Assembly: GCA_049966695.1 (NCBI GenBank)
Contig: JBMFUG010000004.1
Coordinates: 1-57,133 of the forward strand
Length of the DNA stretch: 57,133 nt
Direction: 5' to 3'
Source of the DNA: JAKAWM01 sp049966695
GTDB lineage: Bacteria; Actinomycetota; Acidimicrobiia; Acidimicrobiales; Palsa-688
Shown: positions 16,643 through 25,800 of the stretch, piece after piece
Layout of the letters: the number at the start of each line of letters is the position of its first letter
How positions within the stretch are numbered: position 1 is the first letter of the stretch
Position numbers and translations under genes: made by a program
Notes under the pieces: model-generated
The model's input: the letters and a program-made list of their open reading frames with translations, nothing else
What the model was told of the DNA's origin: nothing
Database searches by the model: none

Positions 16643-17350
16643 ATGGGACCTCTGACTAACCAGCACCGGAAGTTGTTGCTAGCTGCTCTGCCGGCAGTGG
16701 CCATTGTGGCCGGCAGTGGTGCGGGCGCTCATGGGCCTGGCCCCACGACGAGCCATGTCACAAGTACTGCCGTCGTGGCCGGTACCACCTCCTGCAACTA
16801 CTCCTCGCGGTTCTCTTACGTCCAAGGTACACCGGACGTGGCCAAACTGCCGTCGCTGGAGTCTATAAGCGTGCTGCCCGAGGACGGTGGGCTCATGGTC
16901 ACCTATAAGTTCCGTAAGCCCCTCGTACTTGCGCCCGAAGGGGTGTACTTCTCGTGGACCGTCACCGTCTACCGCCACCGCAGTGACGCGGCCTCTTACA
17001 ACGCAGGTGTAAAGCTCGAGGTCCAGTACAGGGGCCCGGGTTGGGAGCCGACCGGCTGGACGGCCACGGTTTCCGGGCCAGGTGTGCAAAGCCCGGTAGA
17101 GGGAGGTATCCAGAGTGACAAGTTGCTCGACCGGCTCCAGGAGTTCTTCCCGTCTGGCCTTGTGGACCTGAAGCCGCCATTTTATTGGTACGCAACTGAA
17201 GAGATCTACCGGGCGTACATGCCCCAAAAAAGTTCCTCAGACCCCCAGAACTTCAACGTCAACGGCACCATCGTGACTGATTGCCCGGGTGGTATCCGGC
17301 CTAACCCTTATCGCCGGCCCGACGCCTCGCGGCTTATCTCTGCCGTTTAG
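16643..17350 (+). CDS. exported protein of unknown function
   Basis: The product of about 235 residues begins with a signal peptide (MGPLTNQHRKLLLAALPAVA, then IVAGSGAGAHG). The mature part shows no motif I recognise; it is rich in aromatic residues and looks beta-structured, with FYWYATEEIYRAYMPQ near the end and a Pro/Arg C-terminus. Two cysteines (TTSCNY near the start, TDCPGG near the end) may form a disulfide. ATG 16643 has GAGAGAG upstream; ATG 16616 is a longer option. It is divergent from the htrA gene. Confidence 0.75.
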   Translation: MGPLTNQHRKLLLAALPAVAIVAGSGAGAHGPGPTTSHVTSTAVVAGTTSCNYSSRFSYVQGTPDVAKLPSLESISVLPEDGGLMVTYKFRKPLVLAPEGVYFSWTVTVYRHRSDAASYNAGVKLEVQYRGPGWEPTGWTATVSGPGVQSPVEGGIQSDKLLDRLQEFFPSGLVDLKPPFYWYATEEIYRAYMPQKSSSDPQNFNVNGTIVTDCPGGIRPNPYRRPDASRLISAV

Positions 17351-17378
17351 CACCTAGCCCGACGTGACGAATTAGGCC

Positions 17379-18092
17379 ATGGAAAACAACCAAGCGCGTG
17401 CTTACTGGGACAGTGCTGCAAGGCGCTCGGCGGCTTGGTACGTCTCTACCGGCCATGAACAACAAACCGAAGAGTTTTTTCGGCAAGGTGCTGTCGAGAC
17501 CGATACCTTTTTGTCCTTTTGCGGGGTCGAGCCAAGCAGGAGCGCCACTGTCCTAGAAGTCGGCTGTGGGGTCGGGCGCATGACGCGTCGGCTCTCGGAA
17601 CTGTTCGGCCAAGTGATCGCTGTGGACGTGAGCGAGGAGATGCTGCGCCGCTGCCGCGAGAACCTCTCGGCGCGCCCCAACGTTTCCTGCCACCTGGTAA
17701 AAGGTGACGGTACGCTAGACGGTGTAGCAGAAGCCGAGGTGGACTTGGTTTTCTCCTACCTCACTTTCCAGCATGTGCCCACGGCGGGGGCCCAATTGCG
17801 TTACTTCGAGAACTGCGCGCGAGCGCTACGCGCTGGGGGCAAGATGGCCGTGCAGATCCGCTCGTCTTCTGTGCCCGCCGTCTTGCTCACGTACGCGGGC
17901 AACCTGGGCCACTGGGTTCGCGGCCGGCGCACGCTCGACCGGTCGTGGCGCGGCTCTCGGGTCAAGGCTTCTGCCGTCGTAGAGGTGCTGCGTGCCCAAG
18001 ACGTTGAAGTTACCTTTCGCACCTGGCCTCACCATCCCTTTTGGAGCCCAGCTCACTGCTGGGCCCTCGGCACCAAGGGCCACCAGCTCTGA
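17379..18092 (+). CDS. class I SAM-dependent methyltransferase
   Basis: Rossmann-fold methyltransferase of 237 residues. Motif I VLEVGCGVGRMTRRL binds SAM, the acidic motif II VIAVDVSEEML follows, and VDLVFSYLTFQHV is the post-motif region. It belongs to the Methyltransf_11/25 type; the substrate cannot be told from sequence. It begins 28 bases after the exported protein gene and may share its transcript. Confidence 0.88.
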   Translation: MENNQARAYWDSAARRSAAWYVSTGHEQQTEEFFRQGAVETDTFLSFCGVEPSRSATVLEVGCGVGRMTRRLSELFGQVIAVDVSEEMLRRCRENLSARPNVSCHLVKGDGTLDGVAEAEVDLVFSYLTFQHVPTAGAQLRYFENCARALRAGGKMAVQIRSSSVPAVLLTYAGNLGHWVRGRRTLDRSWRGSRVKASAVVEVLRAQDVEVTFRTWPHHPFWSPAHCWALGTKGHQL

Positions 18093-18282
18093 CTGGTCTT
18101 TGCCACTTTCTCGCAAGCCATTATGTGACTGGTCCGCGTCTAGGCGGCCTTTCGGGCAGCTGCCGCAGGCAAGGGCAATTGGCCGGCGTGCTCAGTGGGT
18201 GCCCACCGACGGCGGCTAGGCGGCCTGTAACGACGAGGGAAGCCGCCGCACTGGGCGCAGGTAGCTCGAGGTGCTGGTCGTA

Positions 18283-19032
18283 ATGCCCCAGAGAAAATTG
18301 CCCTTCGAAGGTGCCAGGAACTTCCGAGATCTCGGCGGTTACCCGGTGGGCCATGGGATGCGCACCCGGTGGGGGGTCGTCTACCGTTCAGGCTCGTTGC
18401 ACAACTTGACCAGCGCGGACCTCTTGGAGTTCGAAAAGCTGGGCGTACGGGCTGTGTTCGACCTCCGCTCAGCTGCCGAACGCAGCTTTGCCCCCGACCC
18501 GGTGCCTTCCGTGCACCTGCCCGTCCAAGAAGCGCTTTCTGGCGAGGGGCTAGTTGCTCTGCTCCAGGCCAAAAGTGAGGCTGAAGCAAAAGAAGCCATG
18601 TTCCGCCTCTATTCGGAAACCTTGCAACGTCGTGCGGGTGTTTTCGGGCAACTGCTGAGCGCCCTGGCCGACCCCGCGAACCTCCCGGCGGTTGTCCACT
18701 GCACCGCGGGCAAAGACCGCACGGGCCTTGCTGCCGCTCTACTCCTCGGGGCTCTTGGGGTGGACCGAGCGACAGTTCTCGCGGACTACGAGCTGACAGG
18801 CGAGGCCGCTGCAGATGACGCCCGAAATTTCCACAGGCTCCTTGTAACCGCCGGCACCGCTGCGGCGGCGGTGAGAGCTGCCCTAGGGGCACCGGTTGAG
18901 CCTCTGGCCCGTGCCCTCGACGAGCTGGACGACCTGTACGGCGGCACAGAGGCTTACCTGCTAGGCCCGGGGGGCGTCGAGGCTGCCACGCTGAGCCGGC
19001 TGCGCAAAGTCATGACCGAGGTCGCCACTTAG
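18283..19032 (+). CDS. tyrosine-protein phosphatase (PtpB/Y_phosphatase3 type)
   Basis: The P-loop HCTAGKDRTG (catalytic Cys140, Arg146 from ATG 18283) with the extra Lys-Asp after Gly is the signature of the atypical PtpB family, which can act on phosphotyrosine and sometimes phosphoinositides. The N-terminal NFRDLGGY motif and VVYRSGSLHNLT are also family hallmarks. The length of about 249 residues fits. GTG 18271 is an alternative start. It stands alone between the methyltransferase and the MFS gene. Confidence 0.9.
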   Translation: MPQRKLPFEGARNFRDLGGYPVGHGMRTRWGVVYRSGSLHNLTSADLLEFEKLGVRAVFDLRSAAERSFAPDPVPSVHLPVQEALSGEGLVALLQAKSEAEAKEAMFRLYSETLQRRAGVFGQLLSALADPANLPAVVHCTAGKDRTGLAAALLLGALGVDRATVLADYELTGEAAADDARNFHRLLVTAGTAAAAVRAALGAPVEPLARALDELDDLYGGTEAYLLGPGGVEAATLSRLRKVMTEVAT

Positions 19033-19124
19033 CAGGCATGTAGGGGACACGCTCAGCCTCCGCTTCGCTGGCTTGGGGCACAGGACGCTGCCCTGGGCTT
19101 AGCGCTGAGGCTCTCAGGTAGGCT

Positions 19125-19168
19125 GTAGCCTACAGCGCGGTTACCGGTAGCCTATAGCGCGGTTACCG
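19125..19168. repeat. 22-bp tandem repeat, two units, upstream of the MFS gene
   Basis: GTAGCCTACAGCGCGGTTACCG is followed directly by the same unit with one C-to-T change. Each unit contains short dyad elements (GGTTACCG; GTAGCCTAC). Its place about 110 bases before the transporter start would suit a pair of operator sites; a slippage duplication is the simpler reading. Confidence 0.6.
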
Positions 19169-19274
19169 GTACGGGCCCACGCTGCGTGCTGCAAGCTGAC
19201 GGGGCGCGTTCGTTCAGCGGGCAACACCCTCGTGCAGTGCCGTCCCCCGGTGCCCTGGGGAGCTGAACTAGGAA

Positions 19275-20777
19275 GTGAGGTGCGGCCGGGTGGGAAAAGA
19301 GCCTTTTCGGTTTGGGGAGGTTGAGGAGAGCGGTAGGCCTGCGAGCTCGGGGGCCACGGTGGCGGCGCTCCGGGGGGACGGGGCAGCCCAAGGGCGTGGT
19401 GGTGCCGGCCAAGTAACGGGGCCAGCCGGGACTGTGCGCGACTTGAAGGACCGCCGACTGCTCAGGTTGCTCTCTGCCACTTCTTTTGCGCATTTCTTCA
19501 ACGACGGTGTAATTTTTTTTGTACCGGTGATCGGCGACCTTTTGTCGCAAAGCCATCGCACCTCGGCAGCGGTAGTGACTGCAATGCTGACATTATTTTA
19601 TATCACGTCGGCCGGGTTCGGCCTGCTGGTAGGGTTGGTAGCCGACGCGATAGGGCGACGCGGGGCTATGATCGCTTTGGGCATAGGTGTGCTGGGCGTG
19701 AGCATGCTGGGCTTCTACCTGTCGCTACTTTTACATGGAGCTGGTAGCGACGTACTTGTCCTTATCGCTGCCGTTGTGGCGGGTGTCGGCAGCTCGTTTT
19801 ACCACCCGCTGGGCGGGTCTATCCTGCAGCTGAACTTCCGTGATTCCTCTCGCGCGACAGCGCTGGGCATAAACGGCGCCTTTGGCAGCATCGGGCGGGC
19901 GCTCTACCCTGCCTTGTTCTTCGTGGTCGCGGCCTTTGGCATCACCAAGGGCGACACCACGGCTGTCTTTGGCGGGCTCAGCTTGCTTGCGGGCGCGTTA
20001 GTCGCTTTTGGCCTCCCCACCCGAGTTGTCCAACCCGGGCCCGCCACGTCTGCGCTTAGAGGCACAGCGCCTCAGGCTGGGCACCTGCCGGCGAAGGAGC
20101 CCGGCAAGGCCGCCAGCGACGCTGATGGCCCTGCCAGGAGACAGTCAGTCTTGCCCCAAGGCACGTGGTCGTCCGTGAAGCAATTGTTGAACCGGAGCGT
20201 GCTGGCGCTGATGACGATAGCCTTTTTCCGGTCGATCGCCTTCATAGGTATCGTTTCATGGGTCCCGATCTACCTGACAACCCAACGCCATGCCGGCATC
20301 TCGTCAGTCTTGGGCTACGCCGTGACCGTGATGTACGCCGGCGGCATACTGGGCCAGCCTGCCTTTGGGCTATTGGCGGACCGCTTCGACAAGCGTTTAG
20401 TGCTTGCGGTGGACAGCCTCGGGTCGGCGGGAGGGGCGTTCCTGTTCTTGTCGACTTCTGGCCATGGTGCAAGCGCTCTCCTCGCGTTATTGGTCTTTGG
20501 CTTTTTCACTTTCAGCGGTTTCCCCCTGCTCATGTCGCTGGTCGCCGATTACGTGCCCAAGGAATCTTCCACCACGGGCAACGCTCTCGTGTGGGGCCTG
20601 GGTAGTACTGGAGGTCAAGCGTTGGGGCCTCTTGTTGCGTCCTTGCTCATGGCTGGGTCGTACTCGCACCTTGGGACGGCGTTTGCTGTTCTTGCTGCTC
20701 TGGCCGCGGCTACAGTTGTCGGGGTCCCATTGATGTCCAAGGCCGCGCGCCACGGGCGCATGGGGCTTTTCAGCTGA
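19275..20777 (+). CDS. MFS transporter, fosmidomycin-resistance/oxalate-type
   Basis: Membrane protein with about 12 helices. The first helix (LLSATSFAHFFNDGVIFFVP) resembles the Fsr-like MFS group, and the cytoplasmic MFS loop reads VADAIGRRG. A 90-residue polar segment (about residues 250-310) separates the two halves. The N-terminal 55 residues are hydrophilic and low in motif content, so the true start may be later than GTG 19275, for example GTG 19434. It exports or imports an unknown small molecule. Confidence 0.82.
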   Translation: MRCGRVGKEPFRFGEVEESGRPASSGATVAALRGDGAAQGRGGAGQVTGPAGTVRDLKDRRLLRLLSATSFAHFFNDGVIFFVPVIGDLLSQSHRTSAAVVTAMLTLFYITSAGFGLLVGLVADAIGRRGAMIALGIGVLGVSMLGFYLSLLLHGAGSDVLVLIAAVVAGVGSSFYHPLGGSILQLNFRDSSRATALGINGAFGSIGRALYPALFFVVAAFGITKGDTTAVFGGLSLLAGALVAFGLPTRVVQPGPATSALRGTAPQAGHLPAKEPGKAASDADGPARRQSVLPQGTWSSVKQLLNRSVLALMTIAFFRSIAFIGIVSWVPIYLTTQRHAGISSVLGYAVTVMYAGGILGQPAFGLLADRFDKRLVLAVDSLGSAGGAFLFLSTSGHGASALLALLVFGFFTFSGFPLLMSLVADYVPKESSTTGNALVWGLGSTGGQALGPLVASLLMAGSYSHLGTAFAVLAALAAATVVGVPLMSKAARHGRMGLFS

Positions 20778-20778
20778 C

Positions 20779-20810
20779 GCTCACATGGCACAGCGCTCAC
20801 ATGGCACAGC
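20779..20810. repeat. 16-bp perfect tandem duplication after the MFS gene
   Basis: GCTCACATGGCACAGC occurs twice head to tail just after the stop codon at 20777. Confidence 0.85.
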
Positions 20811-21052
20811 GACAGAACGAAATCCAAGCCGAGCGGGCTGGCCTGGCCGGCGCGTGTGGGCCGCACGGAGCCGACCTAGTCCGTCGAGCATCGGGTTACG
20901 GTCAGCGGGGCCTAGCTCGCCAGCCATGGCGCGTTTTCGCGCGGTAAAAGCTGCTTAGAACGACACCCAAGCAGGGACCGTGCTACGAGCCGATAAAACA
21001 ATATAAGGACTTACTTATAACGGGCTATGACTTGGTGCTCCCGCCAAACGCG

Positions 21053-21087
21053 CACCAAGGGGTAAGTCTTAGGCTTACCCCTTGGTG
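21053..21087. terminator. 14-bp perfect inverted repeat
   Basis: CACCAAGGGGTAAG and its exact complement flank TCTTAGG. There is no T tract on either side. It could terminate a transcript (actinobacterial terminators often lack T runs) or be an element end. Confidence 0.45.
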
Positions 21088-21138
21088 AACTACCCAGCAC
21101 TTGCAAGCGTCACTCTGTGAATTGTGGGACCACCTCAG

Positions 21139-21171
21139 GATTGTTTACTAACAATCGCGGGTTGGTATAAA
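21139..21171 (+). promoter_or_regulatory. inverted repeat overlapping a promoter-like TATAAA
   Basis: GATTGTT-TACT-AACAATC forms a 7-bp dyad, and TATAAA follows at 21166 with a TTTACT-like -35 sixteen bases upstream. The arrangement looks like a promoter with an operator over its -35 region. Confidence 0.35.
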
Positions 21172-21336
21172 TAGAGGAGCTCGCGGGTGCTGCCCAAAAG
21201 GCCAAGGACGGGATAGGCCCAGGCTACGCTGTCCGCTAGCCCGTCAGGCCCCCGCCTAGCCCGTCAGTAGCCCGGCGGGCCATCCTCCTCGGTTGAGCTT
21301 GGCGCTGTCACTCTAGCTCTCCCTTCGGGTCGAACA

Positions 21337-21362
21337 ACGTGAGCTTCTTTTGAAGCTCACGT
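21337..21362. terminator. 11-bp perfect hairpin with T4 loop
   Basis: ACGTGAGCTTC and its complement flank TTTT. It is followed by AT-rich sequence without a T tract. It is a candidate end for a transcript starting near 21178. Confidence 0.4.
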
Positions 21363-21640
21363 AGACATTATACGGCCGCGGCGGGCTTGGCGCCACCTTT
21401 TGTCCGCGATTTCTCGGCAGAGCTCGAGGCCGGTCGCTTCACCGGCTTAACCGCAGGACGGCCGTTTGCCAGCTCGAGGGGGCCACCCAGCGCCCAAAGG
21501 GGCACCCAGCGCCAGGGGGCCTGCCACGTGTGCTTTGCCCCGGCTCACGGCTGTGGCCAGCGGGTTCTGACCTGCGAGAAAAGGACCAAGCACCTATTTG
21601 ACAAGAGATATCATGAACCTCTATGATAACGTTGTTGATC

Positions 21641-21669
21641 GCCCCTTCGAGTCTGTAGCCTGAAGGGGC
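21641..21669. repeat. 8-bp inverted repeat upstream of the small acidic gene
   Basis: GCCCCTTC and GAAGGGGC are separated by 13 bases, about 70-100 bases before the next start codon. Confidence 0.35.
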
Positions 21670-21767
21670 AACCCGAGCCCCGCAGAGGGGGTGCCTTGGC
21701 GGCTGCCCCGCCCTTGTCCCGGTTGCGCTAGCGCGACCAAATGAGCCCGACGAACAGAGGGGGTAGC

Positions 21768-22130
21768 GTGTCCCGCACCGTTGACTTGTTCTTGGACAGT
21801 GACCAGCCGCTCGACCTTCTAGCTGCCCGGCTGGCTCTTTTGACTGGATGTCAGCTCGTAGCATCTCCAGATGGCACCCGCTTTGCCATGCGCCAGGGAG
21901 AGGTTGTCGCGTACTTGGCCGAGCACGACTTCCTGGACGACGAGGACCTTGCCCTCTCCCAGTACCGCTATGTCTTGTCGGCTGTTGTGAAGGGCGCCGG
22001 TGAGCTCGAAGACAGTCCCGAAGCAGTCTGCCTGCGCAAGGTCAACGCATTGTTCCGGCAAAGCGATGCGGGCGCTTCGCTGCTGGTCATGGACCTGGAC
22101 CGGCCCTCAGAGAACCAGGTGGGACTTTGA
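21768..22130 (+). CDS. small acidic protein, possible immunity/antitoxin partner of the next gene
   Basis: About 120 residues from GTG 21768, which has AGAGGGGG about 5 bases upstream; ATG 21741 in the same frame is the longer alternative. The product is acidic, with LAEHDFLDDEDLALSQYRYV in the middle and LLVMDLDRPSENQVGL at the end. I do not recognise a named domain, though the HDF-DD-DL-YRY pattern is like small single-domain actinobacterial proteins of unknown role. Its TGA is overlapped by the TTG of the nuclease gene. Acidic character and coupling to a toxin-like gene suggest an immunity or antitoxin role; that is inference. Confidence 0.72.
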   Translation: MSRTVDLFLDSDQPLDLLAARLALLTGCQLVASPDGTRFAMRQGEVVAYLAEHDFLDDEDLALSQYRYVLSAVVKGAGELEDSPEAVCLRKVNALFRQSDAGASLLVMDLDRPSENQVGL

Positions 22131-22801
22131 CGCCGCTCTCGGTGTTGGGGTGGGGCTGCCATCATCCTCATGGCCGCACCGGCCAGTACGACGAGTCGGC
22201 CCGGCGGGCTTCGCACTCAGAGCTGGCGGTCGCCCGGCTTTTGGTGGCTGAAGGCCATGACGTAAAGACGGTCGCCGAAGTGAGAGGCGTCCGCACGCCG
22301 GACCTTGTGGCCTGTGGCGTGCCGGTCGAAGTGAAGGCCTTTGCCACTTTGGACCAGCGCGAGGGTTCTGCGCCGAGGGCCCGTCACTTGGCGAACAAGC
22401 TCCTGGACGCCCGTACCCAGGGAGCAGTGGCTGTCGTATGGGGTTTGGGCAGCGGGCTGAGCGAGGCTACCGCTCGGGCAGGCTTCAGCCTGTTCTGCGA
22501 AAAGGCCGCGAGCACGGGCCTTGGCCTGAGCCAGCTGCGCTCCGTGCGCGTCGTTGGCGACGGCTTCGACATCAGCTTTTCCCCAGTGTTGGGGTTGCGG
22601 TCGCCCGTTACGGTGGCCGCGCGCGTGCAGGTGGGCAAAACGCCCTCAACGCTCAAAGCCCTGCAGTCGGGGCCCACGGGCAGGCACTTGCGGCCCAGTA
22701 CCATGGGTGCCTCGGCCACGAGCGTGCCCGAGCCTGCCAAGCCCACAGTGATGGGCAGCGGCGGGCAGTCCTCCCGCCGAGTGCCCCGCCTGCCTATATA
22801 G
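22127..22801 (+). CDS. CdiA C-terminal tRNase-like domain protein (orphan toxin-like nuclease)
   Basis: Residues about 31-125 resemble the C-terminal tRNA nuclease domain of CdiA contact-dependent inhibition toxins, a PD-(D/E)xK-like fold. Glu32 lies in SELAVARLLVAEGHDV, Asp59 in RTPDLV and Glu68/Lys70 in PVEVKAF. No secretion or delivery domain is attached and no CDI genes are near. The last 70 residues are low-complexity and Pro/Ser/Thr-rich. The start is uncertain: TTG 22127 overlaps the previous stop, and later codons are possible. It may be an intracellular toxin, an orphan effector, or a domesticated nuclease. Confidence 0.7.
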   Translation: MTPLSVLGWGCHHPHGRTGQYDESARRASHSELAVARLLVAEGHDVKTVAEVRGVRTPDLVACGVPVEVKAFATLDQREGSAPRARHLANKLLDARTQGAVAVVWGLGSGLSEATARAGFSLFCEKAASTGLGLSQLRSVRVVGDGFDISFSPVLGLRSPVTVAARVQVGKTPSTLKALQSGPTGRHLRPSTMGASATSVPEPAKPTVMGSGGQSSRRVPRLPI

Positions 22802-22849
22802 CCCCGCATGTCGCTATAGCAGTCGAGGTGGTGGTGCGCGGCGGTACTT

Positions 22850-25800
22850 TTGGTTATGAGCAGCGTGCCGGCAGCATGGGCTGAAGCCCTGGGGCTGCGA
22901 CTGCGCCAACTGGGCGTAAACGACCGGGTGATGAAGTGGCAGCGGGCTTTCTTGGGGGCCGTGCCCCCTGGCTATGCCGAAGAAACGGCTGTCGACGACG
23001 CGGTGGCAGACCTGGTCGGGCTCGACGAGCTGGCTGGCTTGCCAGGCGACGACCAGTCAGCAGGTACGGGCTACTTGGTCCTGCGGCCTTGCCAGCCGGG
23101 TGCGGCAGGGGATTTTCGCCTCAGGCGGCTTGGCCATCAGCGCTTGGAACTGTCGGCCCTGCTGCCTGTGCTGGAGAGCTTCGGGCTGGCTGTCCTGGAG
23201 GCCGTCCCTTGGCAGTTGGATATGGCCAGCGAAGGCCTGAGCGTTCACGTGGACGACATCGGCTTGCGGGTGCGCCTAGAAGGCGGGGTGGGCACCTCTG
23301 GTGGCTTTAGCCTCGAAGAAGACGGCCTGCGGCTGGTAGAGGCGGTGCGAGCTGCGCTAGAAGGCCGCAGTGAGGTAAGTCCTCTGAACCACCTGGTGGT
23401 TGCGACCGGCCTTTCGTGGCGGGAGGTCAACTTGCTTTCTGCTTACCGGTGCCTGCGTGTCCTGCAAGATGGGCCGGCTGCGCTGGAGCACGCCGAGGCA
23501 ATGGGCCGAGCCCTGGTCGCGTTCCCATCAGTGGCTCAAGCGGCGGTCGGTCTTTTCGCAGCCCTGTTGCTGGCCGGGGCAGACAGCTCCGAGCAAGAGG
23601 CCAGGCGCCGCGTCGAGGCCGAGATGGCCAAAGTGACGGACCACGACAGCTATGCGGCCCTAGCCGAGCTGGTGGCCTTGGTCGAGGCCACCGTCCGCAC
23701 AAGTTGGGCCCAGCAGGCCCCCACGATCACCTTGAAAACCATTTGGCACGGGCAGTTGTTGGGCACGTTTGTTTGGGCGCCGTGGTTCGCAGGTGCCCAC
23801 TTGCGTTTCGGGCGGGTGGCACGAGGCGGTGTCCGCTGGAGCGACCGTTGGGCCGACATGGGCAGGGAAGTCACCGAGCTGGTGAGCGCCCAAGTAAAAA
23901 AGAACTCGATAATTGTCCCGACGGGGGCTAAAGGCGGCTTCGCACTGTTCCACGGCCAGGGCAGTTACGACGAGGGCAAGCAAGCTTACTCTGCTTTCAT
24001 AAATGGGCTTCTCGACGTCACCGACAACGTAGTCAAGGGCGAAGTTGTGCACCCCGCCCGGACAAATTGTCGCGACGGTGACGACCCTTACCTTGTAGTT
24101 GCACCAGACAAGGGGACGGCTGATTTTTCCGACCTGGCAAATGAGATCAGCCTCAGCCGCAATTTTTGGTTAGCTGACGCGTTCGCGTCAGGCGGCAAGC
24201 ACGGCTATGACCACAAGTCCCTCGCTATAACCGCCAAGGGAGCTTGGGGCGCGGCCCGCAGGCACTTCCGAGCCTTGGGCATAGACCCTCTTGCCGAGCC
24301 CATCAGGGTGGTCGGTGTCGGCGACATGTCCGGGGACGTTTTCGGTAACGGGATGCTGCAGAGCGCCACTATCTGCCTGGTGGCTGCGTTCGACCACCGG
24401 CATATATTTGTTGACCCTGACCCGAGCCCCAAGGAGTCCTTTGCCGAGCGCCTCCGTTTGAGCAAATTACCCGCGTCGTCCTGGGCAGATTATGACCTGG
24501 CACGAGCCTCGGCAGGCGCAGGCGTTTATTCTCGCCAGGCGCCTGTGATAGACCTATCGCGCGAAGCGCGTGCCTTGTTGAAGCTCGGCAATTGGCCGCT
24601 CCAGCCCCCCGAGGTCGTAAGGGCTATTTTGGCTGCTCCGGTCGACATGATTTATTTTGGAGGTATCGGTACGTTCGTCAAAGCGCCCGACGAGGCTGAC
24701 GCCGACATCGGGGACAGTGCGAACGACGAAGTTCGAGTGCCCGCAGGCGCCCTCCGAGCGCGTGTTGTCGTCGAGGGGGCGAACCTGGCTATGACCCAGG
24801 CAGCCCGAGCTGCCTACGCACGTCGCGGCGGCAGGGTCAACGCAGATTTCGTTGACAACGCTGCCGGTGTTGCTCTCTCAGACCGTGAAGTCAACATAAA
24901 AATGCTCCTCGACCTGGCAGTGCCTGCTGGCTTGCTCGACGCCGCAGGTCGCGAAGAAGCGTTGGCAGCAGCACAGGGCGAAGCCGTGGCAGCCGTGCTG
25001 GCACAATGCGACGAGGGCATTGTCGCCTTGGACCGGGCAGCTGCGTCCAGCGCAGCGGAGCTGGCGGCCTACGGGGCACTCCTAGAAGACCTGGCCGCAC
25101 CTTGGAGGGGCGTTGCTCCGGAGGGCCAAACGCCAGCGGGCAGCCCCGAGGGCCGAACGCCAGCGGGCAGCCCCGAGGGCCGAACGCCAGCGGGCAGTTC
25201 TCGGGGTTTGCCAGCACCGGCTAGTGAGGTGAGCGGCCTTGACGAAGCTGGCTACGGCCCGTTGGACAGGGAAGCAGAAGCGCTGCCAGGCGCCGAGGAG
25301 CTAGCCAAGCGTGGCGTGGCTGGTGCGGGGTTCAGCAGGCCCGAGCTAGCCGTGCTGGTCGCTTACGCCCGCAGCGAGCTGGCGCGCAGCATAGAGGCTT
25401 CCCCGCTGCCGGCTGACCAGGCGACAAGACAGCTCGCCCAGCGGTACTTCCCGGCCACGTTGACGAACAAGTTCGCCCACCTGGTACCGTCTCACCGCCT
25501 TTACCGCCAGATAATCTCCTCGGAGCTGGCCAACGAAGTGGTGGCCAGGATGGGCGGGGCCTGGGCGCACGAGCTAGCCGTGGAGGCGGGGCGGCCGCTC
25601 TGGGAGGTGGCAGCTGCATACTGGGCTGCCCGTGGCGTGCTCGAGGCTGGCGACGTACTGCAAGAGCTCGACCGTGCTGGGTTGTCGCTGGCCCCAGAGG
25701 CAGAAACTGCGCTGCGGGACGCGGTCGGCGACGGGCTGGGACGGCTTGCCCGTTTCTACCTGGCCCGTCCGGGCACCCTCTCCACAGGTGAGGTCGTTGA

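Larger units (their letters stand above)
20778..21740. other. hairpin-rich non-coding region of about 960 bases
   Basis: No supported gene is present. The stretch from 20990 to 21180 is visibly AT-richer than its surroundings. It contains four inverted repeats (21053-21087, 21139-21156, 21337-21362, 21641-21669), a TATAAA box at 21166-21171, and short G/C-rich direct repeats around 21240-21275 and 21480-21515. The layout could encode a small RNA from about 21178 to 21362, or be remnant mobile DNA. Confidence 0.45.

Noticed and set aside
21387..21626. 79-codon frame in the hairpin-rich region
   Set aside because: Composition is unlike a protein, it spans G/C-rich direct repeats, and it has no ribosome site.
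25121..25197. CRISPR array
   Set aside because: The units are contiguous, in frame and without spacers; it is a coding minisatellite. No CRISPR-like array was seen elsewhere.
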